DNA from: Streptomyces sp. UW30
GTDB lineage: Bacteria > Actinomycetota > Actinomycetes > Streptomycetales > Streptomycetaceae
Direction of reading: 5' to 3'
NCBI RefSeq assembly: GCF_008042075.1
Contig: NZ_RDBN01000033.1
Span: 353,319-408,270, forward strand
DNA length: 54,952 nt
Shown here: positions 25,920 through 34,175 of the stretch, piece by piece
How the letters are laid out: every line of letters begins with the position of its first letter
Numbering within the stretch: the first letter of the stretch is position 1
Position numbers and translations under genes: made by a program
Notes under the pieces: generated by a model
Databases searched by the model: none
Seen by the model: only the letters and a program-made list of their open reading frames with translations
What the model was told of the DNA's origin: nothing

Positions 25920-26012
25920 CCCGGCGCACGCGGACCGCCTGCTTGCGGGTGTAGGCGCCGCGGCGTCCACGTATCAACTCGGCCTCGGCGCCGATCACTT
26001 GGCGTGCCATGG

Positions 26013-26296
26013 GCGATGTCCAGCGCCGAGATCGCGCACGCGGCGACACCCGGCCTGCCGGCGTTGCGCACCGCGCGGCACATCGCGTCGTGCGCGGCCG
26101 GGATGTCCAGGGCGCCGCGGCCCTCCACCAGCGGGGCGAGATGGTTGCGCAGGAAGCCCCCGACCGCCGTCGGGCCGTACGTCCAGCCGGTCCCGGTCGC
26201 GTCGCCCGCGGGCACTTCGGCGATCACCACCGGCGTGGAGTTCCAGGTCAGGGTGGGCACGGCGGAGACGGAGACGAGGGGGAGCCGGAGTTTCAT
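26013..26296 (-). pseudogene. 5' remnant of a mandelate racemase/muconate lactonizing enzyme-family gene
   Basis: From ATG 26296 the minus strand reads a capping-domain N-terminus of the enolase superfamily: LTWNSTPVVIAEVPAGDATG, TGWTYGPTAVGGFLRN and AAHDAMCRAVRNAGRPGVAA with CAISALDIA, where intact proteins continue LWDLKAR into the barrel. Here the homology stops at about 26013 and unrelated sequence follows to a stop at 25898. The whole (beta/alpha)8 barrel with its Lys and metal ligands (about 250 residues) is gone. Of the rest of the 564-bp gap, 25920-26012 reads MARQVIGAEAELIRGRRGAY on the minus strand, which I do not recognise, and 26297-26483 holds nothing clear. Confidence 0.8.
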
Positions 26297-26483
26297 CGGG
26301 GACGGACGTACGACGGCATGGGGACATCTCCGGGACCGCCGCCCTGGCGGCAAGAGACGGGTCGGCCTCCGGGTACCCGCAGGCTCGCCCGGAAATCCGG
26401 GGCCGCCCCGGCGGACGTTTGGCGGAACCGACCCGGGGGACGCGGAAGGCCCCCGAGGTATGCGACAGCGTCGGAGGCGCACC

Positions 26484-28118
26484 GTGAGTCGACCCCGCAT
26501 CGTGATCGTCGGCGCCGGATTCGCCGGGTACCGGGCGGCCCGCACCCTGTCCCGGATCACCCGGCACAAGGCCGACATCACCCTGCTCAACCCGACCGAC
26601 TACTTCCTGTATCTGCCCCTGCTGCCCCAGGTCGCCGCGGGCATCCTGGAGCCACGCAGGGTGACCGTCTCGCTCTCCGGCACCCTGCCCCACGTACGGC
26701 TCGTGCTGGGCGAGGCCGACGCCGTCGACCTCGACGGGCACACCGTGCGCTACGTCGGCCCCGAGGGCGACCGCGGGACCCTGTCCTTCGACCGGCTGAT
26801 CCTCGCCGCGGGCAGCGTCAACAAGCTGCTGCCCATCCCCGGCGTCGCCGAGCACGCGCACGGCTTCCGCAGCCTGCCCGAGGCGCTGTACCTGCGGGAC
26901 CACGTGACCCGCCAGCTGGAGCTGGCGGCCGCGGCCGACGACCCCGAGACCTGCTCGGCACGCTGCACCTTCGTCGTGGTCGGCGCCGGATACACCGGAA
27001 CCGAGGTGGCCGCGCAGGGCAAGCTCTTCACCGACGCCCAGGTCCGCAAGCACCCCCTGCGGGCGGGCCTGCGGCCACGCTGGCTGCTGCTCGACATCGC
27101 CGAGCGCGTCCTTCCCGAACTGAACGAGAGGCTGTCGCACACGGCCGATCAGGTGCTGCGGCAGCGGGGCGTCGAGGTGCGCATGGGTACCTCCGTGAAG
27201 GAGGCCACGCACCGCGGGGTGCTGCTGACCGACGGCGAGTTCGTCGGCACCCGCACGCTGGTGTGGTGCGTCGGCGTGCGGCCCGATCCGCTCGCCGAGT
27301 CGCTCGAACTGCCCCTGGAACGGGGCCGTCTGCTCGTCGACCCGTACCTTCAGGTGCCGGGCCGCCCGGGGCTGTTCGCCGCCGGGGACGCGGCCGCCGT
27401 GCCCGACCTGGAGAAGCCCGGCGCGTACACGCCGATGACCGCCCAGCACGCCTGGCGGCAGGGCAAGGCCGTGGCCCACAACGTCGCCGCGTCCTTGGGC
27501 CTGGGGGAGCGGCGCGCCTACCGCCACCGCGACCTCGGCTTCGTCGTCGACCTGGGTGGCGTCAAGGCGGCCGCCAACCCGCTCGGCGTCAACCTGTCCG
27601 GCGTGGCGGCTGGCGCCGTCACCCGTGGCTACCACCTCGCCGCGCTGCCCGGCAACCGCGTCCGCGTGGCCGCCGACTGGCTGCTGGACGCCGTACTGCC
27701 CCGTCAGGCCGTGCAGCTGGGCCTCGTCCGGTCCGGGTCGGTACCGCTGGACACGGCGTCGCCGGAGCTGGCCCGGGTGCCGGGTGGGCCGCAGAAGGGC
27801 CGGGCAGAGCCGTCCGCGGGCCCGCGTGAAGCCGGCCGGTCGGACGCCGACGGGGGACCGGAAACGCCCGACCTCATCCAGGACCCCGATGCCGCGAGGC
27901 ACCCCGAACCACCCGGTCCCGTAAGGCAGCCGGACCTCCCGGAGGGCCACGAGCCGGCGCCCGGCGCCCGAGCGGACAGCGGTCCGGGCCATGCCACTGC
28001 GGCAGACGCCGGCCCCACCTCTCCCGACGCACCGGCGGTCCACAAGCGACGCCCCGACATCACCACGGCCCCCGCGCCGAAACCCGCCTCCCGCAACCTC
28101 CCGGAAGGGGACTCATGA
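26484..28118 (+). CDS. Type II NADH dehydrogenase-like FAD/NAD oxidoreductase with long Pro-rich tail
   Basis: A 544-residue flavoprotein. FAD-binding VIVGAGFAGYRAARTL is at the N-terminus, LILAAGS follows, NAD-binding FVVVGAGYTGTEVAAQ lies at about 160, and GLFAAGDAAAVP (second FAD motif) at about 295. The family norm is 400-450 residues; beyond about residue 430 this protein carries a disordered-looking tail rich in Pro, Glu, Gly and Asp. NDH-2 enzymes pass electrons from NADH to quinone at the membrane face. The GTG at 26484 has GGAGG just upstream. Its stop overlaps the transketolase start by 4 bp, so the two are translationally coupled. Confidence 0.9.
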   Translation: MSRPRIVIVGAGFAGYRAARTLSRITRHKADITLLNPTDYFLYLPLLPQVAAGILEPRRVTVSLSGTLPHVRLVLGEADAVDLDGHTVRYVGPEGDRGTLSFDRLILAAGSVNKLLPIPGVAEHAHGFRSLPEALYLRDHVTRQLELAAAADDPETCSARCTFVVVGAGYTGTEVAAQGKLFTDAQVRKHPLRAGLRPRWLLLDIAERVLPELNERLSHTADQVLRQRGVEVRMGTSVKEATHRGVLLTDGEFVGTRTLVWCVGVRPDPLAESLELPLERGRLLVDPYLQVPGRPGLFAAGDAAAVPDLEKPGAYTPMTAQHAWRQGKAVAHNVAASLGLGERRAYRHRDLGFVVDLGGVKAAANPLGVNLSGVAAGAVTRGYHLAALPGNRVRVAADWLLDAVLPRQAVQLGLVRSGSVPLDTASPELARVPGGPQKGRAEPSAGPREAGRSDADGGPETPDLIQDPDAARHPEPPGPVRQPDLPEGHEPAPGARADSGPGHATAADAGPTSPDAPAVHKRRPDITTAPAPKPASRNLPEGDS

Positions 28119-29962
28119 ACACCGCCGAACTCACCGAGCTCGCCCAGCAGTTGCGGGTGGACAGCGTGAGGGCGTCCGCCGCCGCGGGGTCGGGGCATCC
28201 GACGTCGTCGATGTCCGCCGCCGATCTGATGGCCGTGTTGCTCGCGCGGCATCTGCGGTACGACTTCGAGCGCCCCGCACACCCGGGCAACGACCGGTTC
28301 GTGCTGTCCAAGGGGCATGCCACGCCCCTGCTGTACTCCGCCTACAAGGCTGTGGGCGCCATCGAGGACGGCGAACTGCTCACCTTCCGCCGGATCGGCA
28401 GCCGGCTCGAAGGGCACCCCACCCCGCGCCGCGTGCCCTGGGTGGAGACCGCGACCGGCTCGCTCGGACAGGGACTGCCGATCGGCGTCGGCATCGCGCT
28501 GGCCGGGAAGCGGCTGGACCGCGCCGGATACCGGGTGTGGGTGCTGTGCGGGGACAGCGAGCTCGCCGAGGGTTCCGTGTGGGAGGCCGCCGAGCACGCG
28601 GCGTACGAGCACCTGGACAATCTGACCGCCATCGTGGACGTGAACCGGCTGGGCCAGCGCGGCCCGACCCGGCACGGGCACCATCTCGACGCCTACGCGC
28701 GCCGCTTCCAGGCCTTCGGCTGGCACACCGTCGAGGTCGACGGACATGACGTGGACGCCGTGGACCGTGCGTACGGGGAGGCCCGGTCCACCACCGGGCA
28801 GCCCACCGTCATCCTCGCCCGCACCCTCAAGGGCAAGGGCGTCCACGACGTCCAGGACCGCGAGGGACTGCACGGCAAGCCGCTGCCGGACGCCGACGCG
28901 GCCATCGCCGAACTCGGCGGACCGCGCGACCTGCGCGTGCGCGTCCACGAGCCGCCCGCGACCCGCGCGCTGCACTCCGTGCCCACCAAAAACCTCGAAC
29001 TCCCGCGCTGGGAAAGGGGGGAGAAGGTCGCCACCCGCGACGCCTACGGCCAGGCGCTGGCCGCCCTCGGCACCGCCCGCTCCGACGTAGTCGCCCTCGA
29101 CGGCGAGGTCAGCGACTCCACCCGCGCCGAGTTCTTCGCCAAGGAACACCCCGACCGGTTCTTCGAGTGCTACATCGCCGAGCAGCAGATGGTCGCCGCC
29201 GCGGTGGGGCTCGCCACGCGCGGCCGGGTGCCGTACGCGTCCACCTTCGCCGCCTTCCTGACCCGCGCCTACGACTTCGTGCGCATGGCGTCGGTCAGCG
29301 GCATCGGCGTCAACCTCGTCGGCTCGCACGCCGGCGTCGCCATCGGGCAGGACGGGCCGAGCCAGATGGGCCTTGAGGACCTGGCGATGATGCGGGCCGT
29401 GCACGGCTCGACCGTGCTGTACCCGTGCGACGCCAACCAGACCGCGAGGCTCGTCACCGCCATGGCCGGGCTGGAGGGCGTGCGCTATCTGCGCACCTCG
29501 CGCGGCCCCGGACCGGTGATCTACGGCCCCGACGAGGAGTTCCCGGTCGGCGGCAGCAAGGTGCTGCGCGCCGGTGACCGCGACCGGCTGACCGTCGTCG
29601 CGGCCGGCGTCACCGTGCACGAGGCGCTCGTCGCGGCCGACGTCCTGGAGCGCGAGGGCATCCGGATCAGGGTCGTCGACCTGTACTCCGTCAAGCCCGT
29701 CGACCACTTCACCCTGCGCCAGGCCGCCGAGGAGACCGGCCTGCTGCTCACCGTCGAGGACCACCACGAGGAGGGCGGCCTCGGCGACGCCGTCCTGGAG
29801 GCCTTCCTCGACGGGCGCCCGGTGCCGCGCCTGGTGCGGCTCGCCGTGCGCAGGATGCCGGGCTCGGCGTCCCCGGACGAGCAGTTGCACGCCGCCGGGA
29901 TCGACGCCGCGTCCATCGCCGCCGCGGGGAAGCTGCTGGTGGAGGAGGCGGTCGTACGGTGA
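28115..29962 (+). CDS. Transketolase
   Basis: A 615-residue TPP enzyme in which both halves are present in one chain. The N-terminal part has AGSGHPTSSMSAADLMAVL, KGHATPLLYSA and the TPP motif GDSELAEG...DVN at about 148-178; the C-terminal part has the pyrimidine-binding region ECYIAEQQMVAAAVGLATRG with the catalytic Glu, and a transketolase C domain (VKPVDHFTL). The length is shorter than the usual 660-700 and closer to vertebrate-type transketolases. It moves two-carbon units between pentose-phosphate and glycolytic sugars. The ATG overlaps the preceding stop (ATGA). Confidence 0.93.
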   Translation: MNTAELTELAQQLRVDSVRASAAAGSGHPTSSMSAADLMAVLLARHLRYDFERPAHPGNDRFVLSKGHATPLLYSAYKAVGAIEDGELLTFRRIGSRLEGHPTPRRVPWVETATGSLGQGLPIGVGIALAGKRLDRAGYRVWVLCGDSELAEGSVWEAAEHAAYEHLDNLTAIVDVNRLGQRGPTRHGHHLDAYARRFQAFGWHTVEVDGHDVDAVDRAYGEARSTTGQPTVILARTLKGKGVHDVQDREGLHGKPLPDADAAIAELGGPRDLRVRVHEPPATRALHSVPTKNLELPRWERGEKVATRDAYGQALAALGTARSDVVALDGEVSDSTRAEFFAKEHPDRFFECYIAEQQMVAAAVGLATRGRVPYASTFAAFLTRAYDFVRMASVSGIGVNLVGSHAGVAIGQDGPSQMGLEDLAMMRAVHGSTVLYPCDANQTARLVTAMAGLEGVRYLRTSRGPGPVIYGPDEEFPVGGSKVLRAGDRDRLTVVAAGVTVHEALVAADVLEREGIRIRVVDLYSVKPVDHFTLRQAAEETGLLLTVEDHHEEGGLGDAVLEAFLDGRPVPRLVRLAVRRMPGSASPDEQLHAAGIDAASIAAAGKLLVEEAVVR

Positions 29963-30185
29963 CCGGCGGCCGCCCGCTGATGCTGGAGCGGCACCCCGAC
30001 GGGCTCGGCGGGCCCCTGTTCATGCAGAAGAACAGCCCCGAGTACTAACCGGACCGGCTCACCACCGCCGCCCGCAAGAAGGACCGCGGCGAGCGCCTCT
30101 ACCTCGACGTGCACCGCAACGCCTACGCCCGGACCACCCTCGCGCCCTACAGCGTGCGCGCCCCCGGCCCGGCGCCCCCGGACCG
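29959..30185 (+). pseudogene. LigD-type polymerase/primase remnant
   Basis: From GTG 29959 (overlapping the transketolase stop) the frame reads PLMLERHPDGLGGPLFMQKN and SPEY, then TAA at 30046, then in the same frame PDRLTTAARKKDRGERLYLD and VHRNAYARTTLAPYSVRA. These are two separate parts of the LigD primase-polymerase domain used in bacterial non-homologous end joining; the ~130 residues normally between them, the N-terminus and the end are missing. The joint lies at the TAA. The 342-bp gap up to gvpO holds this remnant and the gvp promoter region. Confidence 0.88.
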
Positions 30186-30304
30186 GCCCGGCGCAGGTCC
30201 ACGCACTGCGCGGCTGACGAATCTGACAGGAATCGCGCGGCGGAAGAAGCCGAGCTGCGGGTTTGATGCGGCGCCTTCCCGGCCACTCGGCTTCGGAGGA
30301 GCCC

Positions 30305-30637
30305 ATGAATGATTCACAGAACACGCGCAAATCATCCAGACGGCCGACGGGCCGGGCGGAGGAACGGCCGACCGTCATGGAGATCCTGCGTCAGGCACGG
30401 ACCCAGCTCGCCGAGCTCACCGGCATGGAAGCGGAGACGGTGTCGTCCTTCGAGCAGACGGAGGACGGCTGGACGCTCGAGATCGAGGTCCTGGAGCTGA
30501 CCCGCGTCCCCGACACGATGAGCCTGCTGGCGAGCTACCAGGTCGAACTCGATCCAGAGGGACAGCTCACCGGCTACCGGCGCGTCCGCCGTTACGAACG
30601 AGGACGGTCCGACGCACATCGGCCCGGCGGCCGCTAG
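30305..30637 (+). CDS. gvpO: Gas vesicle protein GvpO
   Basis: 110 residues matching GvpO: VMEILRQARTQLAELTGMEAETVSSFE, then GWTLEIEVLELTRVPDTMSLLASYQVELD and GYRRVRRYERGR. GvpO is a small soluble accessory protein, essential in haloarchaea, proposed to aid assembly or regulation. It is the first gene of the gvp operon. The ATG has GGAGG 4 bp upstream; an ATG at 30263 in the same frame lacks a site. Confidence 0.94.
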   Translation: MNDSQNTRKSSRRPTGRAEERPTVMEILRQARTQLAELTGMEAETVSSFEQTEDGWTLEIEVLELTRVPDTMSLLASYQVELDPEGQLTGYRRVRRYERGRSDAHRPGGR

Positions 30638-30689
30638 GCCGCCCGCGCACGCCCGGAACACCAATCCCAGACAAGGAGGATCGGCCGGC

Positions 30690-31115
30690 ATGACCGTTGT
30701 ACCAGCACAGCAATCCGGCGGCGGAGGCGGCGGCAGCAGCCTCTACGACGTCCTGGAGCTCGTCCTCGACAGGGGGCTCGTGATTGACGCGTTCATACGG
30801 GTCTCCCTCGTCGGCATCGAGATCCTGAAGATCGACGTCCGGGTCGTCGTCGCCAGCGTCGACACCTATCTCCGCTTCGCCGAGGCGTGCAACCGGCTCG
30901 ACCTCGAGGCCGGGCCGCGCAAGGACCCGGGCCTGCCCGACCTGGTCGGCGAGATCACCGAGTCCGGAGCGCGCGGCAAGTCCAAAGGGGCGCTGTCGGG
31001 TGCCGCCGAGACCATCTCGGACGCCTTCAAGCAGGGACGTGACGACGGCGAGCGCGAACCCAGGCCGCGCGCCCGTAAGTCCACGACATCGCGCAGGAAG
31101 GAGGAGCAGGAGTGA
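30690..31115 (+). CDS. gvpA: Gas vesicle structural protein GvpA family, with charged C-terminal extension
   Basis: 141 residues. The core (about 17-70) reads SLYDVLELVLDRGLVIDAFI and RVSLVGIEILKIDVRVVVAS, the helix-beta-beta-helix GvpA fold that stacks into the vesicle wall. Canonical GvpA has about 70 residues; here a Gly-rich leader and a ~65-residue Lys/Arg/Glu-rich tail are added, a feature of streptomycete GvpA. A strong AAGGAGGA site lies at 30673-30680. The stop overlaps gvpF (GTGA). Confidence 0.92.
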   Translation: MTVVPAQQSGGGGGGSSLYDVLELVLDRGLVIDAFIRVSLVGIEILKIDVRVVVASVDTYLRFAEACNRLDLEAGPRKDPGLPDLVGEITESGARGKSKGALSGAAETISDAFKQGRDDGEREPRPRARKSTTSRRKEEQE

Positions 31116-31882
31116 GCACCTATGTGTACGGCATCACCGCGAGCTCCCATCCTGCGCTGCCGCAGGACATGGGCGGCGTCGGCGACCCGGCCCGCCCGGT
31201 GCGGGTGCTGAAGCAGGGTGAGCTGGCCGCTCTCGTCAGCGAAGCACCCGAAGGACTGCGCCCCAAGCGCAGGGAACTGCTCGCCCACTCCCATGTGCTC
31301 GCCGAGGCGGGCGCGGCCGGCTGTGTGCTGCCCATGCGGTTCGGCAGTGTCGCCCCCGACGACGACACGGTGACCTCCGTGCTCGCCGAGCGCGCCGAGC
31401 ACTACCGGGAGCGCCTGACGGCCCTGGACGGCAGGGTCGAGTACAACGTCAAGGCCTCCCATGTCGAGGAGGCGGTGCTGCACCGTGTCCTGGCCGAGAA
31501 CACGGAGCTGCGGGCCATGACGGAGGCCAACCGGCAGGCGGGCGGCGGCAGTCATGAGGAGCGGCTCCGGCTTGGCGAGATGGTGGTCGCCGCCATCCAG
31601 GCCCAGGAGGCCGAGGACGCGACCGACGTGCAGCACACCCTGGAACCGGCCGCGGACGCCGTCAGCGTAGGCCCCGACTCCAGCGGCTGGCTCGCCAACG
31701 TGTCCTTCCTCGTGGAGCGCGACGGAGCCGAGAACTTCCTCACCGCGGTGGAACAGCTTCGCAAGGGCCATCCGCACCTGGAGGTGCGCGTCAACGGCCC
31801 GCTGCCGCCGTACAGCTTCGTCGAGCCCGGCCCGGCCGAGCCCGCCGGCACCACGAGCGGCACCCAGAGCGCGAAGGAGTGA
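31112..31882 (+). CDS. gvpF: Gas vesicle protein GvpF (GvpL/F family)
   Basis: 256 residues with the GvpF/L hallmarks: STYVYGITASSHPALP start, LAALVSEAPEGLRPKRRELLAHSHVL, VLPMRFGSVAPDD, and a second domain with WLANVSFLVERDGAENFLTAVEQL and GPLPPYSFV at the end. GvpF binds GvpA and is thought to act in nucleation of vesicle assembly. Starts at GTG inside the gvpA stop. Confidence 0.93.
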   Translation: MSTYVYGITASSHPALPQDMGGVGDPARPVRVLKQGELAALVSEAPEGLRPKRRELLAHSHVLAEAGAAGCVLPMRFGSVAPDDDTVTSVLAERAEHYRERLTALDGRVEYNVKASHVEEAVLHRVLAENTELRAMTEANRQAGGGSHEERLRLGEMVVAAIQAQEAEDATDVQHTLEPAADAVSVGPDSSGWLANVSFLVERDGAENFLTAVEQLRKGHPHLEVRVNGPLPPYSFVEPGPAEPAGTTSGTQSAKE

Positions 31883-31886
31883 GGAC

Positions 31887-32150
31887 GTGGGACTGATCGG
31901 AGAGGTACTGCTGCTGCCGTTCGCCCCGGTGCGCGGGGCCGGATGGGTGCTCAGACAGGTCGTCGACGAGGCGGAACGCATCTACTACGACCCCGCCACC
32001 GTGCGCGCCGAACTGGCGGCGCTGGAGGAGCGGTTGACGGCGGGGGAGATCGACGAGGACGAGTTCGATCGCCAGGAGGACGAGCTGTTGGACCGGCTTG
32101 AGACCGCCCTGGGGACAGGGCCTGGAAACAGCGAGGGAACGGCACTATGA
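31887..32150 (+). CDS. gvpG: Gas vesicle protein GvpG
   Basis: 87 residues: LLPFAPVRGAGWVLRQVVDEAERI then an acidic helical region LAALEERLTAGEIDEDEFDRQEDELLDRL, the GvpG pattern. It is a small helical accessory protein. GTG start at 31887, 4 bp after gvpF; its stop overlaps gvpY. Confidence 0.92.
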   Translation: MGLIGEVLLLPFAPVRGAGWVLRQVVDEAERIYYDPATVRAELAALEERLTAGEIDEDEFDRQEDELLDRLETALGTGPGNSEGTAL

Positions 32151-32752
32151 ACCGAGTGGGACTTGGCCTCGCGGTAGGGGCCGGTTACGTCCTCGGACGT
32201 ACGAAGAAGATGAAACTGGCGTTCGCGCTCGGCACCTTGGTGGCCGGCAAGCGGATGCACCTGAGCCCACGGGCGCTCGCGGACCTGGTGTCGCAACAGC
32301 TGCAGGACAACCCGCAGTTCAAGGAGATCGGGAACCAGCTCCGCGAGGACCTGCGGGGTGTGGGACAGGCCGCTTCGGGCGCCATGGTCGAGCGGCAGCT
32401 CGACGCGTTCGCCGACCGGCTGCACGGACGTACCGCCGAGGTGCGCGACCAGTTGGAGGGCGTGGTTCCAGAGGCGCCGGATCTGGGGTCTGAGCCCGAG
32501 GAGCCCGAGGAGCCCGAGGGGCCCGAGGAGCCCGAGGACTTCGATGAGGAGCAGTCCGACGAGCCCGAGCCCGAGCCCGAGGAGAGGCCGCGTCGAAAGG
32601 TGGCGAAGAAGGCGCCCGCCAAGAAGGCGACGGCAAAGAAGGCGACGGCCAAGAAGTCGGCGGGCAAGCCGCCCGCCAAGAAGACGTCCGCCGCGCGGGG
32701 AGCCGCCCGCAGCGCGCGGGCCCGCCAGTCGAAGGGCGGTGGTGAGCGATGA
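32147..32752 (+). CDS. gvpY: GvpY-type gas vesicle cluster protein with histone-H1-like tail
   Basis: 201 residues. The N-terminal half (MNRVGLGLAVGAGYVLGRTK, ALADLVSQQLQDNPQFKEIG) is conserved in streptomycete gvp clusters. The C-terminal half is made of Pro-Glu repeats (about 118-150) followed by Lys-Ala-Pro repeats (KKAPAKKATAKKATAKK, about 158-180) like the tail of histone H1. Function is unknown; the basic tail could bind nucleic acid or the acidic tail of the next gene product. ATGA overlaps on both sides. Confidence 0.82.
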   Translation: MNRVGLGLAVGAGYVLGRTKKMKLAFALGTLVAGKRMHLSPRALADLVSQQLQDNPQFKEIGNQLREDLRGVGQAASGAMVERQLDAFADRLHGRTAEVRDQLEGVVPEAPDLGSEPEEPEEPEGPEEPEDFDEEQSDEPEPEPEERPRRKVAKKAPAKKATAKKATAKKSAGKPPAKKTSAARGAARSARARQSKGGGER

Positions 32753-33852
32753 CCGAGACAGTCGGATCCGCAGCGGGTTCCGCGACCTCCGCGGCCCGTG
32801 GAGCTACGGGATCACTCAGTGGCGTGGCCCAGAGCGAGGCGGCCGAGCGGCTGAAGGCCGAACTGCGGGAGTATCTCACCGTACAGGCCACGCGGCTGCT
32901 GACCGGCGCCGGACGCAAACTCGGCGAGACCACCGGCAAGCTGAACGACATCGCCGAGGGCAACAGCCCCGGCTTCGCCCAGCTCGCCCTCGACGGCGGC
33001 CGCAGGCTCGCCGAGGGCAAGGGGCCGCTGCGCAGCGCCCTGGAGCTCGGCGCCTCACGCGCCAAGGACAGCGTGGTCGGCGCGTTCAAGAAGATCGGCG
33101 GCGGCAAGAGCAAACGCAAGGGCAAGTCGGGCAACAAGCCCACCGTCATCATGGAGTACGTCGACGTCGGCGTGCCGCTGCGCACCGCGTACGACCAGTG
33201 GACCCAGTACCAGGACTTCAGCACCTTCGCGAAGGGCGTGAAGAGCGCGAGCCGCGCGGACGACACGACCTCCGACTGGCAGCTGAAGGTCCTCTGGTCC
33301 AGCCGCAGCTGGAAGGCGCAGACCACGGAGCAGGTGCCCGACGAACGGATCTCCTGGACCTCGGAGGGTGCCAAGGGCACTACGAAGGGTGTCGTCTCCT
33401 TCCACCGGCTCGCCGACAACCTCACCCGCGTCCTGCTGGTGATCGAGTACTACCCCGCGGGCTTTTTCGAGAAGACCGGCAACATCTGGCGCGCCCAGGG
33501 CCGTCGCGCCCGTCTCGACCTCAAGAACTACGTCCGCTTCATCACCCTCAAGGGAGAGGCCGAGGACAGCTGGCGCGGCGAGATCCGCGACGGCGAGGTC
33601 GTCCGCAGCCACGAGGACGCGGTCGCGGAGGAGGACGAGGAGGCGTACGAAGGAGAGGAGGAGGAAACAGAGGAGGGAGCGCCCTACGCCGAGGAGGACG
33701 AGGAAGGCGACGAGAACGGAGAGTACTCGGAGGAGGACGCGGAGCAACCGGAGGACGAGTACGAGGCCGAGGACGAGTACGAGGCCGATGAGGAGCCCGA
33801 GGAGGAATCCGAGGACGAGGCCGAGTACACCGCCGGAGGGAGCCGGCGATGA
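32749..33852 (+). CDS. gvpZ: GvpZ-type SRPBCC/cyclase-like protein with long acidic tail
   Basis: 367 residues: an N-terminal helical region, a KSKRKGKSGNK hinge, a START/SRPBCC domain (about 130-270: VDVGVPLRTAYDQWTQYQDF, DERISWTSEGAKGTTKGVVS, TRVLLVIEYYPAGFFEK), and a ~90-residue tail nearly all Glu/Asp/Tyr/Gly. Coenzyme Q-binding/cyclase-like SRPBCC domains bind hydrophobic ligands. It is a streptomycete-specific member of gvp clusters. ATGA coupling to gvpY and gvpJ. Confidence 0.85.
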   Translation: MTETVGSAAGSATSAARGATGSLSGVAQSEAAERLKAELREYLTVQATRLLTGAGRKLGETTGKLNDIAEGNSPGFAQLALDGGRRLAEGKGPLRSALELGASRAKDSVVGAFKKIGGGKSKRKGKSGNKPTVIMEYVDVGVPLRTAYDQWTQYQDFSTFAKGVKSASRADDTTSDWQLKVLWSSRSWKAQTTEQVPDERISWTSEGAKGTTKGVVSFHRLADNLTRVLLVIEYYPAGFFEKTGNIWRAQGRRARLDLKNYVRFITLKGEAEDSWRGEIRDGEVVRSHEDAVAEEDEEAYEGEEEETEEGAPYAEEDEEGDENGEYSEEDAEQPEDEYEAEDEYEADEEPEEESEDEAEYTAGGSRR

Positions 33853-34175
33853 CGACCTCCAGCCGGCTGCCCCAGCCCTACGGCCATGAAAGCGGCTCCA
33901 GCCTCGCCGACATCCTGGAACGGGTCCTCGACAAGGGCGTGGTCATCGCGGGCGACATCCGGATCAACCTGCTCGACATCGAACTGCTCACCATCAAGCT
34001 CCGTCTCATCGTCGCCTCGGTGGACAAGGCGAAGGAGATGGGCATCGACTGGTGGGAGGACGATCCGGCGCTGTCGTCCGGGGCCCGTCGCAAGGAACTC
34101 GCCCGGGAGAACGCGGAGTTGCGCGAACGCCTGGCCCAGCTCGAGCCGGCTCGGGAACCGGAGGAGGCCCCATGA
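33849..34175 (+). CDS. gvpJ: Gas vesicle protein GvpJ
   Basis: 108 residues, GvpA-like core SLADILERVLDKGVVIAGDI, RINLLDIELLTIKLRLIVAS, followed by MGIDWWEDDP, the GvpJ-specific motif, and a coiled tail ELARENAELRERLAQLEP. GvpJ is a minor wall/tip protein. Overlaps both neighbours by 4 bp. Confidence 0.92.
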   Translation: MTTSSRLPQPYGHESGSSLADILERVLDKGVVIAGDIRINLLDIELLTIKLRLIVASVDKAKEMGIDWWEDDPALSSGARRKELARENAELRERLAQLEPAREPEEAP

